This document shows, piece by piece, positions 1 to 8,406 of a stretch of DNA of 45,086 nucleotides. The notes beneath the pieces are model-generated. The model worked only from the letters and a program-made list of their open reading frames with translations. It did no database searches and was not told where the DNA came from. Position 1 is the first letter of the stretch, and every line of letters starts with the position of its first letter. This DNA comes from Massilia sp. HP4. Lineage in GTDB: Bacteria > Pseudomonadota > Gammaproteobacteria > Burkholderiales > Burkholderiaceae_D. The stretch lies in contig NZ_STGG01000038.1 of assembly GCF_005222695.1 (NCBI RefSeq), positions 1 to 45,086 of the forward strand, in the 5' to 3' direction. Made by a program: the position numbers and the translations under genes.

Positions 1-1
1 G

Positions 2-103
2 CGCCTGCCCAATTACCTGGGTTGGCGGTGGGCACTCGATGGTGGGCGAGTTACTTCTGTAGAGCAATTGCTGCGCATCGCGATCAGCTTCATCCATAGA
101 TAA
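2..103 (+). mobile_element. 3' end of a probable IS1595/ISXO2-like transposase (5' cut by window edge)
   Basis: Frame 2 is open from the first base to a TAA at 101-103 and gives 33 residues that include RLPNYLGWRWALDGG and VEQLLRIAISFIHR. A [Y/H]LxNYLGWR...LD segment followed by a leucine-rich helix ending near the stop is what I recall from the C-termini of IS1595/ISXO2-type transposases. That is recognition by eye, not a search. Only the tail is present, so the catalytic residues cannot be seen. Just after the stop, 104-117 reads GGCGATGTCACCGT on the minus strand and could be the element's terminal repeat, but the other end is outside the window. It could instead be the end of an unrelated protein. 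Confidence 0.42.
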
Positions 104-122
104 CGGTGACATCGCCTTTAAA

Positions 123-136
123 AACGACCGGTCGTT
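123..136. promoter_or_regulatory. 14-bp perfect palindrome AACGACCGGTCGTT
   Basis: The bases read AACGACCGGTCGTT, identical on both strands. Palindromes centred on GACCGGTC are typical operators of TetR-family repressors. The site lies 101 bp upstream of the preferred DUF481 start and just after the possible transposase tail, so it may control the DUF481 gene or belong to the element's end. No regulator gene is adjacent inside the window. Confidence 0.4.
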
Positions 137-236
137 CGCGCCGCCATCCACTAAACAGCGGCCGGTTCATTCCTGATTGCATCGCATTGCACTGTCTTTG
201 CGTTACAATGTCCGCCAACTCGCGGCTTTACCACTG

Positions 237-1040
237 ATGCTGATGAAACCTTATTCGATCCTGGCGCTGGCCCTGGCCGGCATCCCGGGTGTGGCGCTTG
301 CCGCTCCCGACCTTCCACAAATTGGCGATGTCCATGCCCCGCTGGCGGTCGCGATGCCGGCGATTCCCGATGGCGGCTGGTTCACCTCCGCCGAGCTGGG
401 CGCGATCACGACCTCGGGCAATACCAACGGCACCTCGGTCACCGGCAAGATCGACGCCCGTCACGAGACCACGCGCTGGAGCCACGAATTCATCGCCAGC
501 GGCTACTTCAAGGAAGACGAGTACGAGGACGACTTTGGCGAGCGCCAGAAGAGCCGTTCGGCGCAGCGCTGGGCCACCTCGGCCAAGGCCTCGCTCAAGC
601 TCCTGGGCGACGGCCGCCGCGCCTTCGTGCTGGCCTCCCACACCGACGACAAGTTCGGCGCCTACACCCGCTATTCGACGCTCGGCATCGGTTACGGTTC
701 GCGCTGGTACACGGCGCCCGACAAGACGCTCGACGTCGAGATCGGTCCCGGTTATTCGGTCGGCGTACGCGACAACGACGAAGAAGAAAAAGGCATGACG
801 GTGCGTAGCGCGGCCCAGTTCCGCTGGCAGGTCAGCCCGTCCGCCTTCTTCGCCCAGACCGTCAGCGTCGAGAAAGGCACGGGCAACACCCACTCGGTGG
901 CCGAGACCTCGCTCAGCACCAAGATCAACGGCAGCATGCAGATGAAGGCCGGCTTCAGCGTGCGCAACGACAGCAACGTCCCCGACGACAAGAAGAACAC
1001 CGATACCCAGACTTCGCTGACGATGGTCTATTCGTTCTGA
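237..1040 (+). CDS. DUF481 family outer-membrane protein
   Basis: This is a putative secreted beta-barrel protein of about 267 residues. The first in-frame ATG starts MLMKPYSILALALAGIPGVALA, a clear Sec signal peptide with an AxA-type cleavage site. A longer reading from position 177 would need a TTG start and would add 20 residues before the signal peptide, so I prefer 237. The mature part shows the GAITTSGNTNGTS segment near the N-terminus, alternating polar/aromatic strands, and a terminal ...TMVYSF ending in phenylalanine, as in outer-membrane barrels and the YdiY/DUF481 family. The function of the family is not established; YdiY in Escherichia is acid-inducible. The 3' end overlaps the convergent acetyltransferase gene by 13 bp. 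Confidence 0.85.
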   Translation: MLMKPYSILALALAGIPGVALAAPDLPQIGDVHAPLAVAMPAIPDGGWFTSAELGAITTSGNTNGTSVTGKIDARHETTRWSHEFIASGYFKEDEYEDDFGERQKSRSAQRWATSAKASLKLLGDGRRAFVLASHTDDKFGAYTRYSTLGIGYGSRWYTAPDKTLDVEIGPGYSVGVRDNDEEEKGMTVRSAAQFRWQVSPSAFFAQTVSVEKGTGNTHSVAETSLSTKINGSMQMKAGFSVRNDSNVPDDKKNTDTQTSLTMVYSF

Positions 1041-1510
1041 CCGCGGTTCCAGCCGAGTTCCAGCGCGGCGGGTTCGCTGCGCTGGAGCGTGAATCCGAGT
1101 TTTGCATACAATGCGCGCGCCGCCGCGTTAACGGTCAGCACACGCAAGGCCATGGCGGTCCCCTCCTCCTGCAGCGCATGCAGCACGGTGCGCGCGACGC
1201 CACGCCGCCGCGCCGATGCCGCCACCGACAGGTCCACCACCCGCAGCACGCCACCCGATCGGTCCAGCACCACGCGCGCCACCGGCCGCTCCTCCTCCAG
1301 CAGCAGCCAGGTCTCGCACAAGGGATAGCGCCGCGCGTAGTCTTCGACCTGCAGCCGGCGCTGGTGCCGCGCGATGCCCTCGATCACACTGCGCGGGACC
1401 GGCAGCGCGCCGAGATCGGGACGGGCATCGAGGTAGAGCGCGTCCAGGAAGGCCGCGTCGGCCGGTCCGGGGAGGCGCGCACCGAGGCGGCCGAAGCAGC
1501 GCCGGCTCAC
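1028..1510 (-). CDS. GNAT family N-acetyltransferase
   Basis: A 160-residue acetyltransferase of the GNAT fold, expected to move an acetyl group from acetyl-CoA to an unknown amine. Strand beta4 and the acetyl-CoA loop are visible as VVDLSVAASARRRGVARTVL, containing the RRRGVA form of the Q/RxxGxG/A motif. The C-terminal AARALYAKLGF is the usual GNAT helix and strand (N-x-x-A-x-x-L-Y-x-x-x-G-F). The start is a GTG at 1510 whose GTGA overlaps the stop of the upstream transporter, so translation is probably coupled; no ATG fits this reading before the conserved core. It is the last gene of a three-gene minus-strand operon with the transporter and the thioredoxin. Confidence 0.82.
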   Translation of the reverse strand: MSRRCFGRLGARLPGPADAAFLDALYLDARPDLGALPVPRSVIEGIARHQRRLQVEDYARRYPLCETWLLLEEERPVARVVLDRSGGVLRVVDLSVAASARRRGVARTVLHALQEEGTAMALRVLTVNAAARALYAKLGFTLQRSEPAALELGWNRGQNE

Positions 1511-2805
1511 CTGGCGGCGGCGGACGGCACGAGATCCTTGGCCAGCGCCAGGGCCGCCAGGCTGACCAGGGCGGCGGCGCTCAGGTAATAGCCGACGAAC
1601 TCGAGCCCGTAGTTGGTCGCCAGCCACAGCGCGATATACGGCGCCACCGAGGCGCCGAGGATGCCGGCGAAGTTGAAGGTCAGCGACGCACCCGTGTAGC
1701 GCACCTCGGCCGGGAACAGCTCGGCCAGCAAGGTGCCGAGCGGACCGTAGGTATACCCGACCAGGCACATGCCGAGCACCATGAAGATGGTGACCGCCAC
1801 CCAGCCGCCGGCGCCGAACAGGGGGCCGTACAGCAGGCCGAACACGGCGATCGCGGCGCTGACCAGCATCATGGCGGTGCGCCGTCCGCGCCTGTCGGCC
1901 AACAGTGCCGAGGGCGGAATCGTCAATGCGAAGAACACCACCGCCACCAGTTGCAACACCAGGAATTGCTGGCGCGTGAAGCCCAGTTGCGCCGTGCCCC
2001 AGCTCAGGGCGAACACCGTCATCAGGTAGAAGATGACGAAGGTCGACAGCGCAATCAGGGTGCCGAGCACCAGCGCGCGGCGGTGGTCGCGCAGCACGGC
2101 CACCACCGGCACCTTGACCCGTGCCTTGCTGTCCAGGACTTTCTGGAAGTCGGGCGTCTCGGTGATCTTCAGGCGGATGTACAGGCCCACCCCGACCAGC
2201 AGGGCGCTGGCCAGGAAGGGAATCCGCCAGCCCCAGGCGAAGAAGGCTTCGTCGCTCATCATTTCGCCCAGCAGCAGGAACACGCCGCCCGACAGGAAGA
2301 AGCCGATCGGCGCCCCGAGCTGCGGGAACATGCCGTACCAGGCGCGCTTGCCCGGCGGCGCGTTCTCGGTCGCGAGCAGCACCGCCCCGCCCCATTCGCC
2401 GCCCAGGCCCAGGCCCTGGCCGAAGCGGCACAGCGCGAGCAGCAAGGGCGCGGCGACGCCGATCTGGGCATAGGTCGGCAGCATGCCGATCAGGATGGTC
2501 GAGATGCCCATCGTGAGCAGGGCCGCGACCAGGGTCGCCTTGCGCCCGACGCGGTCGCCGAAGTGGCCGAACAGGGCTGAACCCACCGGCCGCGCGAAAA
2601 AGGCGATGGCGAAGGTCGCCAGCGACTGCAGCATGGCGGCGCCGGGGTCGGCCGCCGGGAAGAACAGGCGCGGGAACACCAGCACCGCGGCGGTGGCATA
2701 GATATAGAAATCGTAGAACTCGATCGTGGTGCCGATCAGGCTTGCAAACAGGACGGTACGGGGCTTGTTGGCGGACGCCGGTGGATCCAGGACGGCGTCG
2801 CTCAT
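1507..2805 (-). CDS. MFS transporter, metabolite:H+ symporter (MHS) type
   Basis: A 432-residue, twelve-helix major-facilitator protein. The N-terminus has the MHS signature GTTIEFYDFYIYATAA in TM1. A canonical motif A, GHFGDRVGRKATL, lies between TM2 and TM3, and its echo LLADRRGRRTAM lies between TM8 and TM9. The R-[FL]-x-Q-G-[LF]-x-x-G-x-E/x-G-G motif is present as RFGQGLGLGGEWGGA. MHS proteins (KgtP, ProP, ShiA relatives) import organic acids or osmolytes with protons; the substrate here cannot be read from sequence. The gene overlaps the upstream thioredoxin gene by ATGA (2802-2805) and the downstream acetyltransferase by GTGA. Confidence 0.92.
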   Translation of the reverse strand: MSDAVLDPPASANKPRTVLFASLIGTTIEFYDFYIYATAAVLVFPRLFFPAADPGAAMLQSLATFAIAFFARPVGSALFGHFGDRVGRKATLVAALLTMGISTILIGMLPTYAQIGVAAPLLLALCRFGQGLGLGGEWGGAVLLATENAPPGKRAWYGMFPQLGAPIGFFLSGGVFLLLGEMMSDEAFFAWGWRIPFLASALLVGVGLYIRLKITETPDFQKVLDSKARVKVPVVAVLRDHRRALVLGTLIALSTFVIFYLMTVFALSWGTAQLGFTRQQFLVLQLVAVVFFALTIPPSALLADRRGRRTAMMLVSAAIAVFGLLYGPLFGAGGWVAVTIFMVLGMCLVGYTYGPLGTLLAELFPAEVRYTGASLTFNFAGILGASVAPYIALWLATNYGLEFVGYYLSAAALVSLAALALAKDLVPSAAAR

Positions 2806-3122
2806 GCACCCGCCTGGGCCAGCGCCTCGCGGACGGCGTCGGCGCCGGTCGGGCGCACCACGCGCGCGACCTCATGGCCATCCTTGAGCACGACGACCGT
2901 CGGCCACAGCTTGATGCGGAACGAACGGCCCAGCGGGCGGCCCGGACCATCCTCGACCTTGATGTGCTGCGCGGCGGGATAGTCGGCCAGTGCCTGGTCG
3001 ATCAGCGGCTCGGCGGCGCGGCAATAGCCGCACCAGTTGGCGCCGAAATCGAGGGCGACCAGGCCTGCGGCAGCGTCGATGGCGCTACGTTCAGGCTGGG
3101 AGCTTGCATAGGGTGCGGCCAT
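2802..3122 (-). CDS. Thioredoxin family protein (CGYC)
   Basis: A 106-residue single-domain thioredoxin fold. The active site NWCGYC has redox cysteines at about residues 31 and 34. The cis-proline motif follows in LWPTVVVLKDG, and the final helix reads GADAVREALAQA. The motif CGYC differs from classical CGPC, which in known thioredoxins changes the redox potential. No signal peptide or membrane segment is seen, so it should be cytoplasmic. It is the first gene of a minus-strand operon with an MHS transporter and a GNAT acetyltransferase; its role there is unknown. Confidence 0.88.
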   Translation of the reverse strand: MAAPYASSQPERSAIDAAAGLVALDFGANWCGYCRAAEPLIDQALADYPAAQHIKVEDGPGRPLGRSFRIKLWPTVVVLKDGHEVARVVRPTGADAVREALAQAGA

Positions 3123-3294
3123 GGGATCTCCTTGTTATTGCTATTCGAATAGCGCAAGCGTACCTCAAATTTGGCCGCATGGCATGCCCGGCGCCGGTCA
3201 CGCGCCGCCGATGGCGCCCGAGCGTGTGGCAGCTAACGGAAACCGCCGCCCGAGGCTGTCACCCTGTGTCTCACCGTCTCACAAGGAGCACATC

Positions 3295-3471
3295 ATGTCG
3301 GATGATTTGAGCAAACGCGGCCAGCAAGATCGTAGCCGCATCAATATGCACGAAGAGCACGAGGTCCGCTACTGGACCGAAGCCCTCGGCGTGACCCGCG
3401 AAGAATTGCAGCGCGCCGTCGAACAGGTCGGCGTGAGCGCCAGCGCGGTGCGCGAACACCTGGGCCGCTGA
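3295..3471 (+). CDS. DUF3606 domain-containing small protein
   Basis: A 58-residue protein starting MSDDLSKRGQQDRSRI and containing the stretch EVRYWTEALGVTREELQRAV. This matches the DUF3606 family, small cytosolic proteins common in proteobacteria, often beside stress genes. The start is fixed by an AAGGAG ribosome binding site at 3283-3288; the longer upstream reading has no such support. The function is unknown; the helix after WTEALG resembles a helix-turn-helix-like region. It precedes a YghA-like dehydrogenase gene, from which it is separated by a strong hairpin. Confidence 0.85.
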   Translation: MSDDLSKRGQQDRSRINMHEEHEVRYWTEALGVTREELQRAVEQVGVSASAVREHLGR

Positions 3472-3508
3472 ATCCCCCGCAAACCCTCGCATCGATACCG
3501 GTTCGATC

Positions 3509-3537
3509 GCGCGGACCAGCCCTGGGCTGGTCCGCGC
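3509..3537 (+). terminator. Perfect 13-bp hairpin after the DUF3606 gene
   Basis: Arms 3509-3521 and 3525-3537 are perfectly complementary (GCGCGGACCAGCC with a CTG loop). The stem begins 37 bp after the DUF3606 stop and is followed by only a short pyrimidine tract (TCTCCCC), so it is a likely but not textbook Rho-independent terminator. It separates the small gene from the dehydrogenase 34 bp downstream. Confidence 0.7.
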
Positions 3538-3571
3538 TCTCCCCATGCAATCCATTAAAACGGAGTCAACG

Positions 3572-4411
3572 ATGGAAGTACCGAAGCAACAGCAGCAACC
3601 GCCCGGGCATGAAGCCGACCTGACCCCGCAAGCCGACCATGGCGAAACCAGCTACCGCGGCTCTGGCCGCCTGCAGGACAAGGCCACCGTGATCACCGGC
3701 GGGGACAGCGGCATCGGCCGCGCGGTCGCGCTGGCCTTCGCGCGCGAAGGCGCCGACGTCCTGATTTCTTACCTGGACGAGCACGACGACGCGCAAGAAA
3801 CCGCGCGCCTGGTCGAGGAAGCGGGCCGCCGCGCCATCCTGGTGCCGGGCGATATCGCCGACCGCGCCCACTGCCGTTCCATCATCGACAAGGCGGTGGC
3901 CGAGTTCGGCCGCATCGACGTGCTGGTCAATAACGCCGCATTCCAGATGTCGCACGACTCGCTCGACGAGATCCCGGACGACGAATGGGACTACACCTTC
4001 AAGGTGAACATCACCGCCATGTTCCACCTCTGCAAGGCGGCGGTGAAGCATATGGCGCCGGGCTCGTCGATCATCAACACCACTTCCATCAACTCGGATA
4101 ATCCGAAACCCACCCTGCTGCCTTACGCCACGACCAAGGGCGCGATCGCCAATTTCAGCGCCGGCCTGGCCCAGCTGCTGGCCGGGAAAGGCATCCGCGT
4201 CAATTCGGTGGCTCCGGGTCCGATCTGGACGCCGCTGATCCCATCCACCATGCCGCCGGAAGAAGTCGAGAACTTCGGCAGCCAGGTGCCGATGAAGCGC
4301 GCCGGCCAGCCAAAGGAAGTGGCGCCGGTATTCGTGATGCTGGCGTCCGATGAAGCAAGCTATATCTCGGGTGCGCGCATTGCCGTCACGGGCGGCACGC
4401 CTATCCTTTGA
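3572..4411 (+). CDS. SDR family oxidoreductase, YghA-like
   Basis: A 279-residue short-chain dehydrogenase/reductase. The long polar N-terminal extension (MEVPKQQQQPPG...) before the Rossmann fold is typical of the YghA/glucose-dehydrogenase-like stress group. The cofactor loop is TGGDSGIG (residues 42-49), and the NNAAF motif follows beta4. The catalytic set is the Ser around residue 172, Tyr185 and Lys189 in YATTK. The ...VNSVAPGPIWTPL segment is also standard. NADP(H) preference is likely but not proven. The start at 3572 follows CGGAG; an ATG at 3545 is less likely. It follows the DUF3606 gene and converges with a methyltransferase gene. Confidence 0.92.
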   Translation: MEVPKQQQQPPGHEADLTPQADHGETSYRGSGRLQDKATVITGGDSGIGRAVALAFAREGADVLISYLDEHDDAQETARLVEEAGRRAILVPGDIADRAHCRSIIDKAVAEFGRIDVLVNNAAFQMSHDSLDEIPDDEWDYTFKVNITAMFHLCKAAVKHMAPGSSIINTTSINSDNPKPTLLPYATTKGAIANFSAGLAQLLAGKGIRVNSVAPGPIWTPLIPSTMPPEEVENFGSQVPMKRAGQPKEVAPVFVMLASDEASYISGARIAVTGGTPIL

Positions 4412-4432
4412 GGCCTGGCGGGTCCGCCGGCA

Positions 4433-5191
4433 TCAGCGGAATTTCATGATCGCCACGTGGCTCTGGTGAATGCTGCGCGTGAACTCGACGTCCCGCATGT
4501 CGAAGACTTCCCTCACCGCCTGCACCTCACCCGGGAATTTCTGGTGCGTGAATTCGTCGAAGACGAGGATCGAGCGGCTCGTCAGGCGCGGCTTGATCTT
4601 CTCGAGCACGGCCTTGGTCGGCGCGTACACATCCATGTCGAAGATCGCGAGGGCGATCGTGGCGCCGGGATGCTGGTCGAGCCAGGTGTCGACCGACTGG
4701 GTGGCGTCGCCCTTGATCAATTCGAACTTGCGCTGATGCTGGAACGCCGAGATCGACTCGTGGTAGCCGAGGATCTCGGCCAGCGTCGTTTCGTAGTTGT
4801 CGATGGAAGCATAGTCGCCCACCTTTGCCTCGGCGCCATCCTTCTCGTGCACCGAAGCAAAGCCGGCAAAGGTGTCGAACCCGTAGATGAAGCGCTCGAC
4901 GTTATAGGGCTCGTACATATTGCGAAGGTTGAGCAGCACCGCCAGGCTGGCCCCCCACTGGACGCCGAACTCGCAGATCACGCCCGGCACGGTGACGATT
5001 TCCCGGTACAGGTCGTTCAGGTACAGCACGCGGGCCAGCGCATTGCGCTTCATGATCGCAAGACTGTGGACCGCCCAGTTTTCGCCGCTATCGCCAATTT
5101 GCTTGAGGGCCACTTCCTTGAAGCGCCGATCGTTTTCGAGCTGGGCCGGCGTCCTGCTGCCGACCAGCTCTCCCTTCACATTCCTGTCCAT
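4433..5191 (-). CDS. TylF/MycF-like class I SAM-dependent methyltransferase
   Basis: A 252-residue protein that I assign to the TylF (macrocin O-methyltransferase) superfamily. SAM motif I is CEFGVQWGASLAVL. The family's IYGFDTFAGF follows, then LIKGDAT. The acidic pair that binds the metal/substrate is in FDMDVYAPTKAVLEKI, and the last strand is SILVFDEF. Family members methylate sugar or small-molecule hydroxyls. In genomes outside antibiotic clusters they usually sit with glycan or secondary-metabolite genes, but no such genes are nearby, so the substrate is unknown. It stands alone on the minus strand with its own leader region at 5192-5399. Confidence 0.75.
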   Translation of the reverse strand: MDRNVKGELVGSRTPAQLENDRRFKEVALKQIGDSGENWAVHSLAIMKRNALARVLYLNDLYREIVTVPGVICEFGVQWGASLAVLLNLRNMYEPYNVERFIYGFDTFAGFASVHEKDGAEAKVGDYASIDNYETTLAEILGYHESISAFQHQRKFELIKGDATQSVDTWLDQHPGATIALAIFDMDVYAPTKAVLEKIKPRLTSRSILVFDEFTHQKFPGEVQAVREVFDMRDVEFTRSIHQSHVAIMKFR

Positions 5192-5399
5192 CGCGCCTGC
5201 TCCCTGTGTCCTCAGTCAGCGGAACAGTTTATCTGCGGCAATAGATACCGACTAGTAGGAGTTACATATTTCCGACAATTGATTACAGCGATGCCTGCGG
5301 CGCCGCCAGGTCCACCGTCCAGGTCGGGCCCGGATAGCCTGTGAATGGGCGCAAGCGCCCCCAAGTGGATAGCATGACCATCAGTCCCACGGAGCCACC

Positions 5400-5999
5400 A
5401 TGTCGATTTTCCTGCGCAGTCTCTTCGTCGCCGTCGTCCTCGTGCTGGGATATGGCCTGCTGGAACCGTATATCGAACGGGCCCTCTACACCATGCGCCT
5501 GGCAGCCATGCCGAAGCCCCTGGCGCTGCCGGTGCCGGTCGAGGACGTGCGCCAGCGCGCGCTGCGCGACACCTGGGGCGGCGCGCGCAGCGAAGGTCGC
5601 AAGCACGAGGGCATCGACATCTTCGCCAGGCGCGGCACCCCGGTGCTCTCGAGCACCGAGGGCATCGTCACGAATGTGGGCACCAACCGCCTCGGCGGCC
5701 TGGTGGTGTGGGTGCTGGGTCCGGGCGGCCAGCGGCATTACTATGCCCACCTGGACAGCTACTCGGACGTCGAGGCCGGCATGCGCATCGAGGCCGGCCG
5801 GGTGCTGGGCTATGTCGGCAACACCGGCAACGCCAAGGGCACGCCGCCGCACCTGCACTACGGCATCTACGACACCGATGGCGCCATCAATCCCTATCCG
5901 CTCTTGAAAGCCGATCCGGCCGCGATCACGGCGCCGACGGCACTGGCGGCGGAAGCGGATCGCCCGACGGGGTCGGGACGCCAGTCGGCGGCGCGCTAG
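5400..5999 (+). CDS. Membrane-anchored M23 family metallopeptidase
   Basis: A 199-residue LytM-type peptidase that should cut peptidoglycan cross-bridges in the periplasm. Residues 4-23 form a single hydrophobic anchor or uncleaved signal. The zinc ligands are intact: His69 and Asp73 in HEGID, and His153 in the HLH motif (PHLHYGIY). HYYAHLDS supplies the further catalytic histidine. The final 35 residues are Ala/Pro-rich and low in complexity. The 3' end overlaps the convergent penicillin-binding protein gene by 74 bp (5926-5999), so both low-complexity tails are coded by the same DNA on opposite strands. Confidence 0.9.
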   Translation: MSIFLRSLFVAVVLVLGYGLLEPYIERALYTMRLAAMPKPLALPVPVEDVRQRALRDTWGGARSEGRKHEGIDIFARRGTPVLSSTEGIVTNVGTNRLGGLVVWVLGPGGQRHYYAHLDSYSDVEAGMRIEAGRVLGYVGNTGNAKGTPPHLHYGIYDTDGAINPYPLLKADPAAITAPTALAAEADRPTGSGRQSAAR

Positions 6000-8406
6000 G
6001 CGCTGCCTCGAACGGTTCGGTCGCCTCCACCGGTGCGGGCAGCACCGGCTCGATCGGTTCCGGCCCGGCCTCGGGAGTGACTTCCAGCGCCTCGTCGATG
6101 AAGATTTCCTCGGGTTCTTCCTCGATGTAGCGCGGCGGCGGCGGCGGTGGGCGCCAGCCGGGCAGGGTCGCCTTGGCGTCCAGGCTGCCGGCGTCGAAAG
6201 CGCCGCGGAAGAAGTCGCCCACCACCAGCGCCGCATTGTGGCCGCCCTGCCCCCAGTAGCTGCTGCGGATGGTAACGCGGTTGTCGTTGAAGCCCACCCA
6301 GGCCCCGGCCACCAGGTTCGGATGCATCATGATGAACCAGCCGTCCTGGTTGTTCTGGCTGGTGCCGGTCTTGGCGGCCAGGTCGCCGCGAATGCCGAAG
6401 CGGCTGCGCACGCCGTTGCCGGTGCCGCGGGTCACGACGCCCCGCAGCATGTCGACCAGGGCCTCGGCGGATTCGCGCGACATCGCGCGTTCCGGCTGGC
6501 CGGTCCCGAAGTCGGCGATCACATTGCCCTCGCGGTCCTCGATGCGGCTGACGAAGATCGGCTTGTGGTATTCGCCCAGGGCGGCGATGGTCGCATAGCT
6601 GCTGACCATCTCCAGCAAGGTGACCGGGCTGGTGCCCAGGGCCAGCGACGGCACGGCTTCCAGGCGGCTCTCGCGGATGCCCAGGCCCTGGGCCAGGCGC
6701 ACGATCGGCTGCAGGCCGATTTCCTGGCTCACCTGGGCGGTGATCGTGTTCTTGGAAAACACCAGGCCGTCGCGCATCGGCATCGAGCGTCCGCTATTGC
6801 CGTCCATATCGGTCGGCTTCCACACGCTGCCGTCGTCGCCGCGGAATTCGAGCACCACGTCGCGGTAGGCCTGGTCGGCCGGTATGCCGCGTTCCAGCGC
6901 CGCGCCATAAACGAAAGGCTTGAAGGTCGATCCCGGCTGGCGCGAGGCCTGGGCCACGTGGTCGTACTGGTCGCGCTCGAAGTCGCGGCTGCCGACCCAG
7001 GCTTTTACTTGCCCGCTGGCCGGATCGATGGCAACGAAACCCGCTTCCAGGCGCGATTTCGTGCTCTTGAGCTCATTCATGAAGCCGCGCTCGCCCTTCA
7101 GGCGCTTGAGCGCCGCAGCAGGCTCTTCGCCGCCCTCGACCGCATTGCGGTAGGCGCCCGTCTCGCGCACGAAGGCGTCCAGCTCGCGCGCATGGGTGAT
7201 CCAGTAATACGAGAACGGGTCGATGTTGGGCCGCAGCGATGTATAGGTCGCGGTCGCCGTCGAACGCGGCACATTGGGGTTGGCCCATTCGACGTCGGCG
7301 ATCGCCTGCAGGATGTCGGCCTGGCGCCGCACCGCGCGCTCGGCCGCCGCCTGCAGCTCGGGATCGAGCGTGGTGCGCACCACCAGGCCGTCGAGCTGCA
7401 GGTTGTAGTCATTCTCGTCGGCCCAGTCGAGCAGCCACTTGCGCACGTGGTGGGTGAAATGGTTGTCCTTGCCGCTGCGGTCGGGCAGGCGCGCGAAGCG
7501 CAGGCGCAGCGGGCGCTTGACGAGGGCGTCGTAGCGCTTGTCGTCGAAGGCGCCGTGCTTGCGCATCTGGCCCAGCACCACATTGCGGCGCGCCAGCGAG
7601 CGCTCGGGATTGGCCACTGGGTTGTAATAGTGGGTGCCCTTGAGCATGCCCACCAGCGTGGCCGATTCGAGCACGTCGAGCCTCTGCGCCGGCTTGCCGA
7701 AATAGGTGCGCGAGGCCATTTCGATGCCATACGCGTTGTACAGGAAAGGCACCGTGTTCAGGTAGGCTTCCAGGATTTGCGTCTTGCTGTAGGTGTTCTC
7801 GATCTTGATCGCGGTGATCAGTTCCTTCATCTTGCGGCTCACGCTGCGCGCGCGGCCGATCTCTTGCGGGAACATATTGCGCGCCAGCTGCTGGGTGATG
7901 GTCGAGCCGCCCTGCGGGTCGCCGTTCACGCTGGCCCAGAGCGCGCCGGCCACGCGCTTGAAGTCGACGCCGTGGTGCTGGTAGAAGCGGTGATCCTCGG
8001 TCGAGACCAGGGCCTGGACCACGTGCGGCGAAATCTGCGACAGCTTGACCCGCTCCTGCAGGCCCTGCTCGAAGGTGCCCAGCGCCCGCCCGCCGGCGTC
8101 CAGGATCACCGAGGGCCGCGAGCGGCTGGCCTGTTCCAGGTCGTCGATGCCGGGCGTGAACGGGATCAGGATCAGGAGCCAGGCCAGGATCGCCATCAGG
8201 CCGGCGGCCAGGCTCCACAGCGACAACAGGGCCAGCTTGACCGGCAACGGCCGGCCATGCAGGCGCTGGCCGGCGCCGCTTTTGAGGGCCGCCGCATGGC
8301 GCCCGGCCCCGGCCCACAGGCGCCGGGCGGCCAGCGCGATGCGTTGTTGCACGGATGGCGCGGCGCCCGCGGTTTCCGTGTTCTCGTTGTCGTGTTCCTG
8401 GTCCAC
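5926..8406 (-). CDS. Class A penicillin-binding protein (PBP1A-like)
   Basis: A bifunctional peptidoglycan glycosyltransferase/transpeptidase of about 826 residues, anchored in the inner membrane. The glycosyltransferase domain carries STEDHRFYQHHGVD (catalytic Glu) and GGSTITQQLARNMF. The transpeptidase domain has S-x-x-K in PGSTFKP, then SKNTITA, then AAKTGTSQNNQDGWF. A single transmembrane helix (ALLSLWSLAAGLMAILAWLL) precedes the enzymatic domains. After the transpeptidase domain comes a tail of nearly 80 residues rich in Pro, Glu and Ala. The start is uncertain. The frame opens with a TTG at 8445 that lies on top of a TATACT -10-like box (8450-8445), so I prefer the GTG at 8406, preceded by GGCAGG. 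The upstream GGDEF/EAL gene ends 46 bp before that TTG. Confidence 0.93.
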   Translation of the reverse strand: MDQEHDNENTETAGAAPSVQQRIALAARRLWAGAGRHAAALKSGAGQRLHGRPLPVKLALLSLWSLAAGLMAILAWLLILIPFTPGIDDLEQASRSRPSVILDAGGRALGTFEQGLQERVKLSQISPHVVQALVSTEDHRFYQHHGVDFKRVAGALWASVNGDPQGGSTITQQLARNMFPQEIGRARSVSRKMKELITAIKIENTYSKTQILEAYLNTVPFLYNAYGIEMASRTYFGKPAQRLDVLESATLVGMLKGTHYYNPVANPERSLARRNVVLGQMRKHGAFDDKRYDALVKRPLRLRFARLPDRSGKDNHFTHHVRKWLLDWADENDYNLQLDGLVVRTTLDPELQAAAERAVRRQADILQAIADVEWANPNVPRSTATATYTSLRPNIDPFSYYWITHARELDAFVRETGAYRNAVEGGEEPAAALKRLKGERGFMNELKSTKSRLEAGFVAIDPASGQVKAWVGSRDFERDQYDHVAQASRQPGSTFKPFVYGAALERGIPADQAYRDVVLEFRGDDGSVWKPTDMDGNSGRSMPMRDGLVFSKNTITAQVSQEIGLQPIVRLAQGLGIRESRLEAVPSLALGTSPVTLLEMVSSYATIAALGEYHKPIFVSRIEDREGNVIADFGTGQPERAMSRESAEALVDMLRGVVTRGTGNGVRSRFGIRGDLAAKTGTSQNNQDGWFIMMHPNLVAGAWVGFNDNRVTIRSSYWGQGGHNAALVVGDFFRGAFDAGSLDAKATLPGWRPPPPPPRYIEEEPEEIFIDEALEVTPEAGPEPIEPVLPAPVEATEPFEAAPSAPPTGVPTPSGDPLPPPVPSAP

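Noticed and set aside
177..236. Longer start for the DUF481 protein
   Set aside because: Requires a TTG start and places 20 residues before a complete signal peptide.
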